DNA from: Flavobacteriales bacterium UBA3431
GTDB lineage: Bacteria > Bacteroidota > Bacteroidia > Flavobacteriales > Schleiferiaceae
Direction of reading: 5' to 3'
Assembly (NCBI GenBank): GCA_002381225.1
Contig: DFSS01000016.1
Location: 1 to 28,255 of the forward strand
Length of the DNA: 28,255 nucleotides
Made by a program: the position numbers and the translations under genes. A model generated the notes under the pieces. That model made no database searches. It saw only the letters and a program-made list of their open reading frames with translations, and was not told the origin of the DNA. This document shows positions 15,276 through 23,185 of this stretch, one piece after another. The first letter of the stretch is position 1. Every line of letters starts with the position of its first letter.

Positions 15276-15746
15276 ATGGCCACAGCCCAACGCGGCACGC
15301 TCTCTTTAGAAGGCATTCCTTCGGCCCGCGGCAAGCGCTTTGCTCTCGTGGTCTCTGAGTGGAATGCGCACATCACGGATGCCTTGGCGCAAGGCGCCCA
15401 TGACACCCTTGTGCTGCTCGGAGTGAAGCCTGAAGACATTGAAGATTTTACTGTTCCAGGAAGCTTTGAACTCATCCACGGATGCAAGGTGGTCGCCGCC
15501 AGCTTGGAGTACGACGCCGTCATCGCCATTGGTTCAGTGATTCGTGGCGAAACCGCTCACTTCGACTTCGTGTGCCAAGGGGTCACTCATGGCATCGCCG
15601 AACTCAATGCCCACGGCAAAACGCCCGTTATATTTTGTGTGCTCACAGACGACACGGAGCAACAAAGTCTGGACCGCTGCGGCGGGAAACTGGGCAATAA
15701 AGGGGACGAAGCCGCGGTAGCAGCGGTAAAAATGGCCCAATTCTAA
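15276..15746 (+). CDS. ribH: 6,7-dimethyl-8-ribityllumazine synthase
   Basis: Condenses 5-amino-6-ribitylaminouracil with 3,4-dihydroxy-2-butanone 4-phosphate, the penultimate step of riboflavin synthesis; family members assemble into cage-like shells. The 156-residue protein shows the substrate-binding SEWN (27-30), VPGSFEL, the catalytic loop GSVIRGETAHFD (His95) and LTDDTEQQSLDR. I used ATG 15276, one base after the TPR stop, rather than an in-frame upstream ATG inside the TPR gene. No FMN riboswitch precedes it; it is likely translated from the TPR operon mRNA. Confidence 0.96.
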   Translation: MATAQRGTLSLEGIPSARGKRFALVVSEWNAHITDALAQGAHDTLVLLGVKPEDIEDFTVPGSFELIHGCKVVAASLEYDAVIAIGSVIRGETAHFDFVCQGVTHGIAELNAHGKTPVIFCVLTDDTEQQSLDRCGGKLGNKGDEAAVAAVKMAQF

Positions 15747-15781
15747 GGACATTTTCCGTTCGGTTTGTGCGAATAAACCGC

Positions 15782-15789
15782 CATCTTTG
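15782..15789 (+). promoter_or_regulatory. Candidate -7 box immediately before the phosphohexomutase gene
   Basis: CATCTTTG differs from TAnnTTTG only in its first base and ends five bases before the ATG at 15795. A TTG lies upstream at 15765-15767, but the 14-base spacing is shorter than the usual 17-23. As with recF, use of this box would give an almost leaderless mRNA. The gene may equally be read from the ribH operon, 48 bases upstream. Confidence 0.25.
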
Positions 15790-15794
15790 TATTT

Positions 15795-17528
15795 ATGCAG
15801 GTAGACCCCAAGGCAAAGCTCCAAGCAGAAGCTTGGCTCGCTAGCTCCATAGCCGAGTCAGACAAAGCGGTCATCCGCTCTTGGATGGCTTCAGATCCTG
15901 CTGCGCTGAACGAGGCCTTTTACACCGATCTTGAATTTGGCACTGGAGGACTGCGGGGTATTATGCGCCTGGGCTCTAACGGCATCAACAAATACACCCT
16001 GGGTCTAGCCACCCAAGGGTTGGCCAACTACCTCATTCATCACGCCCGTCAGAACATTCGTGTGGCCATTGCGTTCGACTCGCGCAACCAGAGCGACACC
16101 CTGGCCCGCGATGTCGCCCAGGTGCTCGCTGCCAACGGAATTCATGTATTCCTCTTTCCCGCCTTACGACCAACGCCCCAATTGAGTTTCTCCGTTCGGC
16201 AGTATGGATGCCATGCCGGCATCGTCTTAACAGCCTCCCACAACCCAAAGGAATACAATGGATACAAGGTTTACTGGGAAGACGGCGGCCAACTTGTCCC
16301 TCCGCATGATCAAGCGATTCTAAGAGCTGTGCGCGACGTCCAGTTGGACGACATCCGATGGGAAGGGGGCGAAGACCGCATCGCAAAGTTTGGGGAAGAT
16401 GCCGACCAAGAGTACCTCAATAAAGTCGCCAAATTGAGCATGAACCCAGGAATGGGAAATGCGAATTTTAACCTCGTCTTTACGGCCCTTCACGGCACCT
16501 CCATCACGATGGTGCCGCCCGCACTGGAGCGATTTGGCTTCAAAAATGTCCATATCCTGGAGGCCCAAGCTACCCCAGACGGCAACTTCCCCACGGTGCA
16601 ATCGCCCAACCCGGAAGAGCCCGCAGCCCTGGCCCTGGCGATCGAAAAGGCACAAGAACTCCACGCCGATATGGTGATTGGCTGCGACCCCGACACGGAT
16701 CGCGTGGGCATTGCGGTGCGCAACGACCACCAAGACATGGTTTTACTGAATGGGAACCAGGCCGCATCTGTATTGGTCGACTACGTGTTGCATCAGCACC
16801 AGGCCCATGGCAGCATGCCCGCTAACCCCTTTGTGGCGAGTACGGTCGTCACAACACCCCTGCTAGAACGCATCGCCGCGAGCTACGGAGTTCCCACCTA
16901 TCATACCCTGACTGGCTTCAAATGGATTGCGGATCTGATCCGACGTTACGAAGGCAAGCAGACCTTCGTTGTGGGCGGAGAAGAGTCCTACGGCTACCTC
17001 GTAGGCGACTTTGTGCGCGACAAGGACGCTGTGTCTTCGGCAGCCATGTTGGCCGAAGCAGCGGCATGGAACAAAGCGAAGGGATCTAGCTTCTACGAGC
17101 ACCTCCTGCAGCTCTACGTGAAGCATGGCGTGCACCACGAGTCTCTGCTCAGTGTGACCAAACAAGGACGCGAAGGCGCCGAGGCCATCGCCGGCATCAT
17201 GGAACGCTTCCGCAGCGAGCCGCCCTCTAAACTTGCCGGAATTTCGGTTGAAGCCGTCATGGACTTCAAGACGGGTCTCACCACGTATTTGGCCGATGGA
17301 CGCATAGAAAAGATTGATTTGCCCGCGTCCAATGTCATTCAGCTTCGTTTGGCCAACGGCGACCGTGTGACCGCGCGCCCAAGCGGCACCGAGCCCAAAA
17401 TCAAGTACTACTTCTGCGCCCTGGGACCGCATTTGGATCCCGACCAGCCCGCCCAGCAGTACCGCGCCCTTCGCAGCGAACTGGAAGCCCGCATCGCCGC
17501 GTACACCGAGGTCATCACAGCCCTTTAA
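15795..17528 (+). CDS. Phospho-sugar mutase (phosphoglucomutase / phosphomannomutase)
   Basis: A 577-residue alpha-D-phosphohexomutase of the long PGM1/PGM2-like subfamily, interconverting hexose 1- and 6-phosphates in the cytosol. Family marks are FGTGGLRG (48-55), the phosphoserine loop TASHNP (Ser148), the metal loop DPDTDR (Asp298, Asp300, Asp302), the sugar loop GGEESYGY and the phosphate site RPSGTEPKIK. EESYGY suggests glucose phosphates as main substrate, but mannose or phosphopentose use cannot be excluded. It differs in subfamily from the GlmM at the left end, so the two are not recent duplicates. The 48-base gap from ribH has no terminator. Confidence 0.92.
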   Translation: MQVDPKAKLQAEAWLASSIAESDKAVIRSWMASDPAALNEAFYTDLEFGTGGLRGIMRLGSNGINKYTLGLATQGLANYLIHHARQNIRVAIAFDSRNQSDTLARDVAQVLAANGIHVFLFPALRPTPQLSFSVRQYGCHAGIVLTASHNPKEYNGYKVYWEDGGQLVPPHDQAILRAVRDVQLDDIRWEGGEDRIAKFGEDADQEYLNKVAKLSMNPGMGNANFNLVFTALHGTSITMVPPALERFGFKNVHILEAQATPDGNFPTVQSPNPEEPAALALAIEKAQELHADMVIGCDPDTDRVGIAVRNDHQDMVLLNGNQAASVLVDYVLHQHQAHGSMPANPFVASTVVTTPLLERIAASYGVPTYHTLTGFKWIADLIRRYEGKQTFVVGGEESYGYLVGDFVRDKDAVSSAAMLAEAAAWNKAKGSSFYEHLLQLYVKHGVHHESLLSVTKQGREGAEAIAGIMERFRSEPPSKLAGISVEAVMDFKTGLTTYLADGRIEKIDLPASNVIQLRLANGDRVTARPSGTEPKIKYYFCALGPHLDPDQPAQQYRALRSELEARIAAYTEVITAL

Positions 17529-17567
17529 GCCATTGCATCCCGCAGCCCGAGGCACTACCTTGGGAGG

Positions 17568-18815
17568 ATGAAACGTTGGATTCTCTTCCTCATGACACTA
17601 TCGGCCACAGCCTTTGCCCAAACAGGCGGGGATTCAGACATCTTTTACAACGCGCGCATTGTTTTCAGCGATCAGCACACCCTACATTTTCAATTCGCTT
17701 TAGGTCCCGGCCAAGGCGCATCCCAAGGCAGCTGTTTTATCATCAATGGCGAAGAATGGCTGGCTCTAACTTTCCTGGGCCGCGACAAAGTGGGCATTTC
17801 GAATTGGGCCTTTCCCTTTCAAGCCGAATTGACAATTCAGCCCACAGAAGGCGGCCTGGAAGGCTCATTCGTCAAAACGGAAACGAATGAACGCTTCCCT
17901 TTCTATGCCGAATCCGCCACTGTCATTGAATGCGATGCAAGCATGGAACGCAAGCGCTTTCCAGAAGGCCTATTTGGGCAAAGCACCTTTGACAGCCCCC
18001 GCCATCCCTTGGCCGAACGCTACGACTTGCGTCTGCGCATTGGAAAAGAAAACGAAGTCCATGCCGTGGGCGAATTTTACACCCACGCTTCAGGCGAAAT
18101 CCGGGGCAGTATTCTCACGCAGACCGGCGACTACCGCTACCTGGCAGGCAACCGGTACGGCAACCGTATCTTCCTTAGCACCTTCGACGGGGTGCACTGC
18201 TATACGTTTACCATGGAACTAGCGTCTGATGGCAGCCTGACCGGGACCCATTTCAGTGGCGCCAGCTACCGCGAAGATTTCAGTGGAACGCCCAACCAGG
18301 ATGCCAGCTTGGACAACCCCTACGAAATCACCCGTGCCAGCGCAACAGGTCTAGACCTCACACTGCCCGAGTTTGCTTCAGGAACCCCGGTCCGCATTCA
18401 GACCGGGAAAGGCAAGGTGACGCTCATCCAGGTTATGGGCTCTTGGTGCCCCAACTGCTTGGATGAATCGGCCTTCTTCAAAGAACTCGCTGCTTACAAC
18501 GGATTGGAGATTTATGCACTCGCCTTTGAACGATCAGCTGACCGGGAAACCGCCAAACCCGCCATTGGGCGTGTGGCAAGCTACTTGGACCTGCCCTACC
18601 CTATCCTCTTTGCAGGTAAGGCGGAGCGTGGCGCCGTGGAAAAGGTTCTTCCGATCGAAAACTTCATCTCCTATCCGACCTATTTACTCTTTGACCGCCA
18701 TGGCAAGCTGGTGGAAATTCACGCCGGATTTTCGGGACCCGCCACCAGCGGTTGGAAAGCCTATTCCGAAGGGATGCTTGAGACCCTGCAACAGCTTCTC
18801 GAGCCCCTCCCCTAA
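17568..18815 (+). CDS. Secreted protein with C-terminal TlpA-like thioredoxin domain
   Basis: A 415-residue exported protein. The signal peptide is MKRWILFLMTLSATAFAQ (cleavage after Ala17). Residues about 20-255 form a Gly- and aromatic-rich region, probably beta-rich, that I do not recognise. Residues about 261-415 are a thioredoxin fold of the TlpA/ResA type with the redox motif WCPNC (Trp293, Cys294, Cys297) and a cis-proline loop FISYPTYLLFD. It probably reduces or exchanges disulfides in the periplasm; the N-terminal half may bind the substrate. A GGGAGG Shine-Dalgarno sequence directly precedes the ATG, stronger than for most genes here. The YkgJ-type gene starts at the base after its stop. 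Confidence 0.85.
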   Translation: MKRWILFLMTLSATAFAQTGGDSDIFYNARIVFSDQHTLHFQFALGPGQGASQGSCFIINGEEWLALTFLGRDKVGISNWAFPFQAELTIQPTEGGLEGSFVKTETNERFPFYAESATVIECDASMERKRFPEGLFGQSTFDSPRHPLAERYDLRLRIGKENEVHAVGEFYTHASGEIRGSILTQTGDYRYLAGNRYGNRIFLSTFDGVHCYTFTMELASDGSLTGTHFSGASYREDFSGTPNQDASLDNPYEITRASATGLDLTLPEFASGTPVRIQTGKGKVTLIQVMGSWCPNCLDESAFFKELAAYNGLEIYALAFERSADRETAKPAIGRVASYLDLPYPILFAGKAERGAVEKVLPIENFISYPTYLLFDRHGKLVEIHAGFSGPATSGWKAYSEGMLETLQQLLEPLP

Positions 18816-19316
18816 ATGGCGGCATCCAAATTATTTAAGCAACTCAAAGCGAAGCCACCACGGGATTTAGATGCGGTGGTACACGGGCTTCATGAGGAAG
18901 CTTTCCGGAAAGTCGATTGCCTGGAATGCGCCAATTGCTGCAAGACGACCGGACCTCTTTGGACCGACCGCGACCGGGAACGCGTGGCTAAACATCTTGG
19001 AATGAAGACTGCTGCCTTTGAAGCCCAGTATTTGCGCGTGGATGAAGACAAGGATTGGGTACTCCAGCAGCTGCCGTGTCCATTTTTAGGAACGGATAAT
19101 TATTGCAGCATCTATGACGTTCGGCCGAAAGCATGCCGCGAATATCCGCATACGGACCGCGTCAAGCAGCACCAAATCCTGCATCTCACGGAGAAGAACG
19201 CGGCCATCTGTCCTGCCGTGGACCACATCGTCCAGCGCATGGAAGCACTCTACCTCAAAGCCCAGCCTTCTTCGGCGTCAGAACAGCAATCAAGAGGACG
19301 GCACAAGCGCCGATGA
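18816..19316 (+). CDS. YkgJ-family CxxCxxCC cysteine-cluster protein
   Basis: A 166-residue protein of the CxxCxxCC family, thought to chelate zinc or iron. The leading cluster is CLECANCC (Cys35, 38, 41, 42); Cys88, Cys97, Cys107 (ACREYPH) and Cys132 complete an eight-cysteine set. There is no signal peptide. The ATG abuts the TAA of the thioredoxin-fold gene, so the two are probably cotranslated. The last 20 or so residues are Ser/Gln/Arg/Lys-rich, lie beyond the conserved core, and overlap the 3' end of the opposite-strand symporter gene by 62 bases. The exact biochemical role is unknown. Confidence 0.85.
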   Translation: MAASKLFKQLKAKPPRDLDAVVHGLHEEAFRKVDCLECANCCKTTGPLWTDRDRERVAKHLGMKTAAFEAQYLRVDEDKDWVLQQLPCPFLGTDNYCSIYDVRPKACREYPHTDRVKQHQILHLTEKNAAICPAVDHIVQRMEALYLKAQPSSASEQQSRGRHKRR

Positions 19317-20925
19317 GGTTGTACCAGAGGTAGCCCAAATCCAAAACACCCTCCACATTGGCCCAGTGCAAGGCAGCCACCAAAAGTTGCGCAAATAGAG
19401 CCCCGTAAAACACTTGACCCTCACTGCATCGTTTTCCAAAAAGCCACGCACAGGCGAAAATGCCCAAGATTGGCCCATAGAATAAGGAGCCAATCATGTT
19501 GACCAATTGGATGAGATTTTCGGACAGGGAGGCACTGAGCGCCACACCCATTGCGGCGAGGCCCCAAAAAGCGGTCAAAGCCCGAGACAAGGCCAAAGAA
19601 GGCTCTTTGGACCAACCCACCAGAGGGCCAAAATCGATCACCGTGGTCGCGGACAGCGCATTGAGTTCTGCACTGGCACTGGACATGGCCCCACTCAAAA
19701 TCACCGCCAACAGAAGTCCCAGCAATCCTGCGGGCAAACTCTTCAGGGCCCATCCCAGAAAGACATAGTCCGTGTCCTTGGTTTCCAAGTCTGGGTGGTC
19801 AGCGGCGATGCGGTCTTTGGCGGCCTGCTTGATTTGGCTCCGCTCTTGCTCGAGCATGCGCAAGGACTCTGCGCCTTCGCTGTGGTTGAGGTAGGCCTGG
19901 GTGTGCACATGCCGCTGGGCCTGCATTTCTTGCCACTGGGCATCAATGGCTTCGTGGTCAGGATCATGGCCCCATACATCGGCCACCGCGGGGTTGTGCC
20001 AAAGGGGTTCATCCACAAAATGCATGGTGGTGTAGAGCAATAAACCTAAGCCCAGAATAAAAAGCTGCATGGGGATTTTAATCAGACTCGTGAAGGTCAA
20101 GCCGATTCGAATTTCCTTCAGGCTCCTCCCGCCCAAGTAGCGTCCCACTTGGCTTTGATCCGTCCCAAAGTAAGACAGGGCTAAAAAGAAGCCTCCAGCC
20201 AGGCCGGACCATACCGTATAGCGGTTGGCGGGATCAAAGGACCAATCGAGAACTTGGGTTCGGTTGTACACCCCCATCAAATCCCAGGACTCCCGCAACC
20301 CAACCCCCTGAGGCAAATGGTCCGTGAGGTAGTAGGCCGCGACAAAAAGTCCTCCAAAGACGACCGCCATTTGGGCCGTTTGCGTGACGGCCACCGCTTT
20401 GTACCCGCCGAAAACCGTATACGCCACCACGACCGCCCCCATCCAAAGTATGGTAGTATTCAAATCCCAGCCCAATACCGCCGACAACACAATGCCTGGA
20501 GCATAGAGCGTTATACCCGCTGCGAGGCTTCGCGACATAAGAAAAAGACTTGCTGCCAGCCAGCGCACTCGAGATCCATAGATGCCCTCCAAGTACCCAT
20601 AGGCCGTCGCCGTACCCGAGGCCATAAATCGGGGCACTATCCATAGGCCAATGACCAACAAGGCCAGGGGCATCCCAAAGTAAAACTGGACAAAACCCAG
20701 ACCCTCCGCAAAACCCTGACCGGGAGTAGAAATAAAGGTGATGGCGGAAGCTTGCGTGGCAATAATCCCCAACCCAATCGTCGTCCAATGGCTCTCCTTC
20801 TTTCCCGTCAGAAACTCCGAGCCAGAAGACTTTTGACGCGTGCGCCACATCCCATACAAGGCAATTAACCCCAAGGTGCCCGCCAGCATCCACCAGTCGA
20901 GCGCGGCCAGATTATTCGTGTGCAT
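19255..20925 (-). CDS. Sodium:solute symporter (SSS family)
   Basis: A 556-residue inner-membrane transporter with about 13 hydrophobic helices. SSS-family stretches include the ATQASAITFISTPGQGFAEG region in helix 2-3, GGYKAVAVTQTAQ, YFGTDQSQVGRYLGG and SGAMSSASAELNALSATT. Sodium-coupled uptake of a sugar, amino acid or similar solute is expected; the substrate is not readable. Residues about 305-385 form a hydrophilic, Gln/His/Glu-rich predicted helical loop. The start is taken at 20925 (MHTNNLAALDWWMLAG), overlapping the deacetylase stop by 14 bases. The ATG at 21015 would add 30 non-membrane residues inside that gene. Cotranscription with the PIG-L gene suggests it imports a product of that enzyme. 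Confidence 0.9.
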   Translation of the reverse strand: MHTNNLAALDWWMLAGTLGLIALYGMWRTRQKSSGSEFLTGKKESHWTTIGLGIIATQASAITFISTPGQGFAEGLGFVQFYFGMPLALLVIGLWIVPRFMASGTATAYGYLEGIYGSRVRWLAASLFLMSRSLAAGITLYAPGIVLSAVLGWDLNTTILWMGAVVVAYTVFGGYKAVAVTQTAQMAVVFGGLFVAAYYLTDHLPQGVGLRESWDLMGVYNRTQVLDWSFDPANRYTVWSGLAGGFFLALSYFGTDQSQVGRYLGGRSLKEIRIGLTFTSLIKIPMQLFILGLGLLLYTTMHFVDEPLWHNPAVADVWGHDPDHEAIDAQWQEMQAQRHVHTQAYLNHSEGAESLRMLEQERSQIKQAAKDRIAADHPDLETKDTDYVFLGWALKSLPAGLLGLLLAVILSGAMSSASAELNALSATTVIDFGPLVGWSKEPSLALSRALTAFWGLAAMGVALSASLSENLIQLVNMIGSLFYGPILGIFACAWLFGKRCSEGQVFYGALFAQLLVAALHWANVEGVLDLGYLWYNLIGACAVLLIAVLTPKKAGL

Positions 20926-23185
20926 GAGCAGGGGTTTGAAAAGCCACCAGGTTGGCGAGAATGCGGTAGGCGCCCGGTACACCGGCGCGCCATTCGCGGA
21001 AAAGGGACAGTCCACAGTAGGTCACTTGGCCTTGACCCGCCGGCGCCGTAATCCAAGCTCCTTGGGTCGATTTCTCACCGGGGTCTGCCCATTCTATCAA
21101 TGGTGTAAAGGCAGCATCCCACTCGCTGGCAAAATAGAGTCCCCGCTCCTGCACCCAGCCATCAAAGTCCGCCTGGGAAAGGGGATTGGGATAGGTCATC
21201 ATGGGGTGAGTCGAATGCAAAAATTTCGGTTTGGTTTCTTCCACCGTCACCCGATCACGACCCAGTTTAAACGGCAGGGGTCCCATGTGGTCGGTCACCT
21301 GGTCACGCGTGGCGGTGTTGTATTGGATGATGAGGTGTCCACCTTTCATGACCCACTCCTCTATGAGCGGTTGGGCACTCGCCAGCCCTTGGTTTACGTT
21401 GAAGGCTCGAACCCCCAACACCACCGAGGTCAAACCCTTCAAATCATCCGCGGTCAGCGTGGCGGTATTCAAACGCTTGACATCCACCCCCAGCTGCTTA
21501 AGCGCATCGGGCGCATCGTCTCCAGCTCCCTCGATGTATCCGACATGCAGCCCCTCTGGCAGGGCGATGGGCGCCGTCACGATGGGCAAAGTGCCGTCCA
21601 CCCATACTTCTTGCTGCGGAATATGGTCGTAGCGAATAGGAATGGCCGTCATCAGGGGTACTTCATCGCCCTTGAGGTAGGCCGAAATACTTCCCCGGGA
21701 GATGTCTTGGCCTCTGCCCCGCTTCTGACTCAACTCGGCTGAAAGATGAACCACCGATTGACCGGCAGGAAAATCTACCACCACATCAGATTGGGTGGAA
21801 ATGCCCCCACCCAGGAGCTCTAGCTGCACCTTTTCTGCAGTGAGCGTTCCATAGCGGTGGAGCGCATACTTCAGCACCGTCGGGCTACCATCCCGAACCA
21901 CGAGACAAGGCACATCGTAGCTGATGGAATACTTAGGCGTCACCTGAACTGGTCGACGGAGTTCGCCTTTCACCCGATCCGAGGTCACGTATTCCGGGCT
22001 CAAAGGGATGGTTTCCTTCCAAATTCCATCTTGGGTGCTGAGGTAGAGCACCATCCCTCCCATCTTCCCGTCAGCGTGCAGCCAGGTCTTGAAGGAAAAG
22101 CTGCTCATGGCGCCCACGAGGGTATCCAACATCGTCAATCGGCTGTCATGTCCGTCTGAAAAGCGTGCATCAAATTGGGCCCGAACCGGCTCTTTCGATT
22201 CATTGATCACGGTCACCGTCGTGCGCATCGAATCAATGAGGTAGGGACTCTCCGTGGTCCATTCTGCATAAATACCCGGAAAAGGCATCGGGGCCGAGCA
22301 GGCCGCAAACACCGGGGGAGTCCAATCCACGGGTTCTCCTTTTAACAACTGCAGGTATTCCGTCCGCGCACCGCGGTCGGTCATGCCCGCAAAGCCTTGC
22401 GATTTATGCATACCACGAGCCAATGTGCCAATTTCCAACGAAGACTGTCCCAATTCCGGAATAAAGCCGCCAATTTGCAGAACCGCCAGGGAATCGCGTG
22501 ACACCGCACCCTCCAAGTCTTGCGCCCACCACGAGGAGGTGTTCCAATACAGTGCCTTGGGGGCATACCCGCCGCGACGTCCCATGGATTGGAGGCGCTC
22601 AAAGGCCCGAATGGCCAGGACGGCGGAGGCCGTGTGGTGACCGTGGCCCGCCCGTGCGTCCGGTGGGAAGCGGGTAACGATGACGTCGGGCCGGAATTCC
22701 TTCACAACGGCTTCGATGCGAGCGAGCACCTCGTTTTCATTCCATTTTTCCAGCGTCTCATCCACCGTTTTGGAGTAGCCAAAGTCGGCAGCACCCCCAA
22801 AGTACTGGGTGGCTCCATCCAATCGGCGGGCGGCATAGAGCTCTTCTCGGCGAATGACCCCTAGGGCTTCCCCCAATTCGGGCCCGAGAATATTTTGTCC
22901 TCCTTCCCCTTGGGTTAGACTTAAATAGGCTACGTCATACCCATCAAATTGGGACCAATGCGCAATAAGGCGTGTATTTTCATCGTCGGGGTGGGCTGCG
23001 ATGTACAAGATGCGCATGGCCACGGGGCGTTGATCGAGGTGAAACTGCCCTTCGCTAGCGCTGTGGTGATTGGGGCGTGTTTGGCCTAGCAGGGTGCTAG
23101 AAAATACCAACGTTAAACAAATACTGAAGCGAGTTACCCTATCTTGAAGCCTCTTTATCAACTGGATTTTTTTAGCACTTTTCAT
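20912..23185 (-). CDS. Secreted long-form PIG-L/LmbE family deacetylase
   Basis: A 757-residue exported protein. After a signal segment (about 17-35, FSICLTLVFSSTLLGQ), residues 57 to about 270 form a PIG-L metal-dependent deacetylase with AAHPDDE (His65, Asp67, Asp68, Glu69) and GHGHHTAS (His184), the expected zinc ligands and base. The C-terminal two-thirds is beta-rich. Its last 180 residues resemble a glutamine-amidotransferase-like fold (VVLGVRAFNVN, GGHLIIQYNT) without a recognisable catalytic site. The family removes N-acetyl groups from GlcNAc-type sugars; the actual substrate is unknown. The ATG at 23185 shares its bases with the divergent subtilase ATG. A later in-frame TTG at 23161 would give a shorter signal n-region. 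It is coupled to the downstream symporter. Confidence 0.88.
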   Translation of the reverse strand: MKSAKKIQLIKRLQDRVTRFSICLTLVFSSTLLGQTRPNHHSASEGQFHLDQRPVAMRILYIAAHPDDENTRLIAHWSQFDGYDVAYLSLTQGEGGQNILGPELGEALGVIRREELYAARRLDGATQYFGGAADFGYSKTVDETLEKWNENEVLARIEAVVKEFRPDVIVTRFPPDARAGHGHHTASAVLAIRAFERLQSMGRRGGYAPKALYWNTSSWWAQDLEGAVSRDSLAVLQIGGFIPELGQSSLEIGTLARGMHKSQGFAGMTDRGARTEYLQLLKGEPVDWTPPVFAACSAPMPFPGIYAEWTTESPYLIDSMRTTVTVINESKEPVRAQFDARFSDGHDSRLTMLDTLVGAMSSFSFKTWLHADGKMGGMVLYLSTQDGIWKETIPLSPEYVTSDRVKGELRRPVQVTPKYSISYDVPCLVVRDGSPTVLKYALHRYGTLTAEKVQLELLGGGISTQSDVVVDFPAGQSVVHLSAELSQKRGRGQDISRGSISAYLKGDEVPLMTAIPIRYDHIPQQEVWVDGTLPIVTAPIALPEGLHVGYIEGAGDDAPDALKQLGVDVKRLNTATLTADDLKGLTSVVLGVRAFNVNQGLASAQPLIEEWVMKGGHLIIQYNTATRDQVTDHMGPLPFKLGRDRVTVEETKPKFLHSTHPMMTYPNPLSQADFDGWVQERGLYFASEWDAAFTPLIEWADPGEKSTQGAWITAPAGQGQVTYCGLSLFREWRAGVPGAYRILANLVAFQTPAHAHE

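Noticed and set aside
16863..17555. A 230-codon open frame antisense to the phosphohexomutase gene
   Set aside because: The sense strand carries conserved catalytic loops; the antisense product is featureless.
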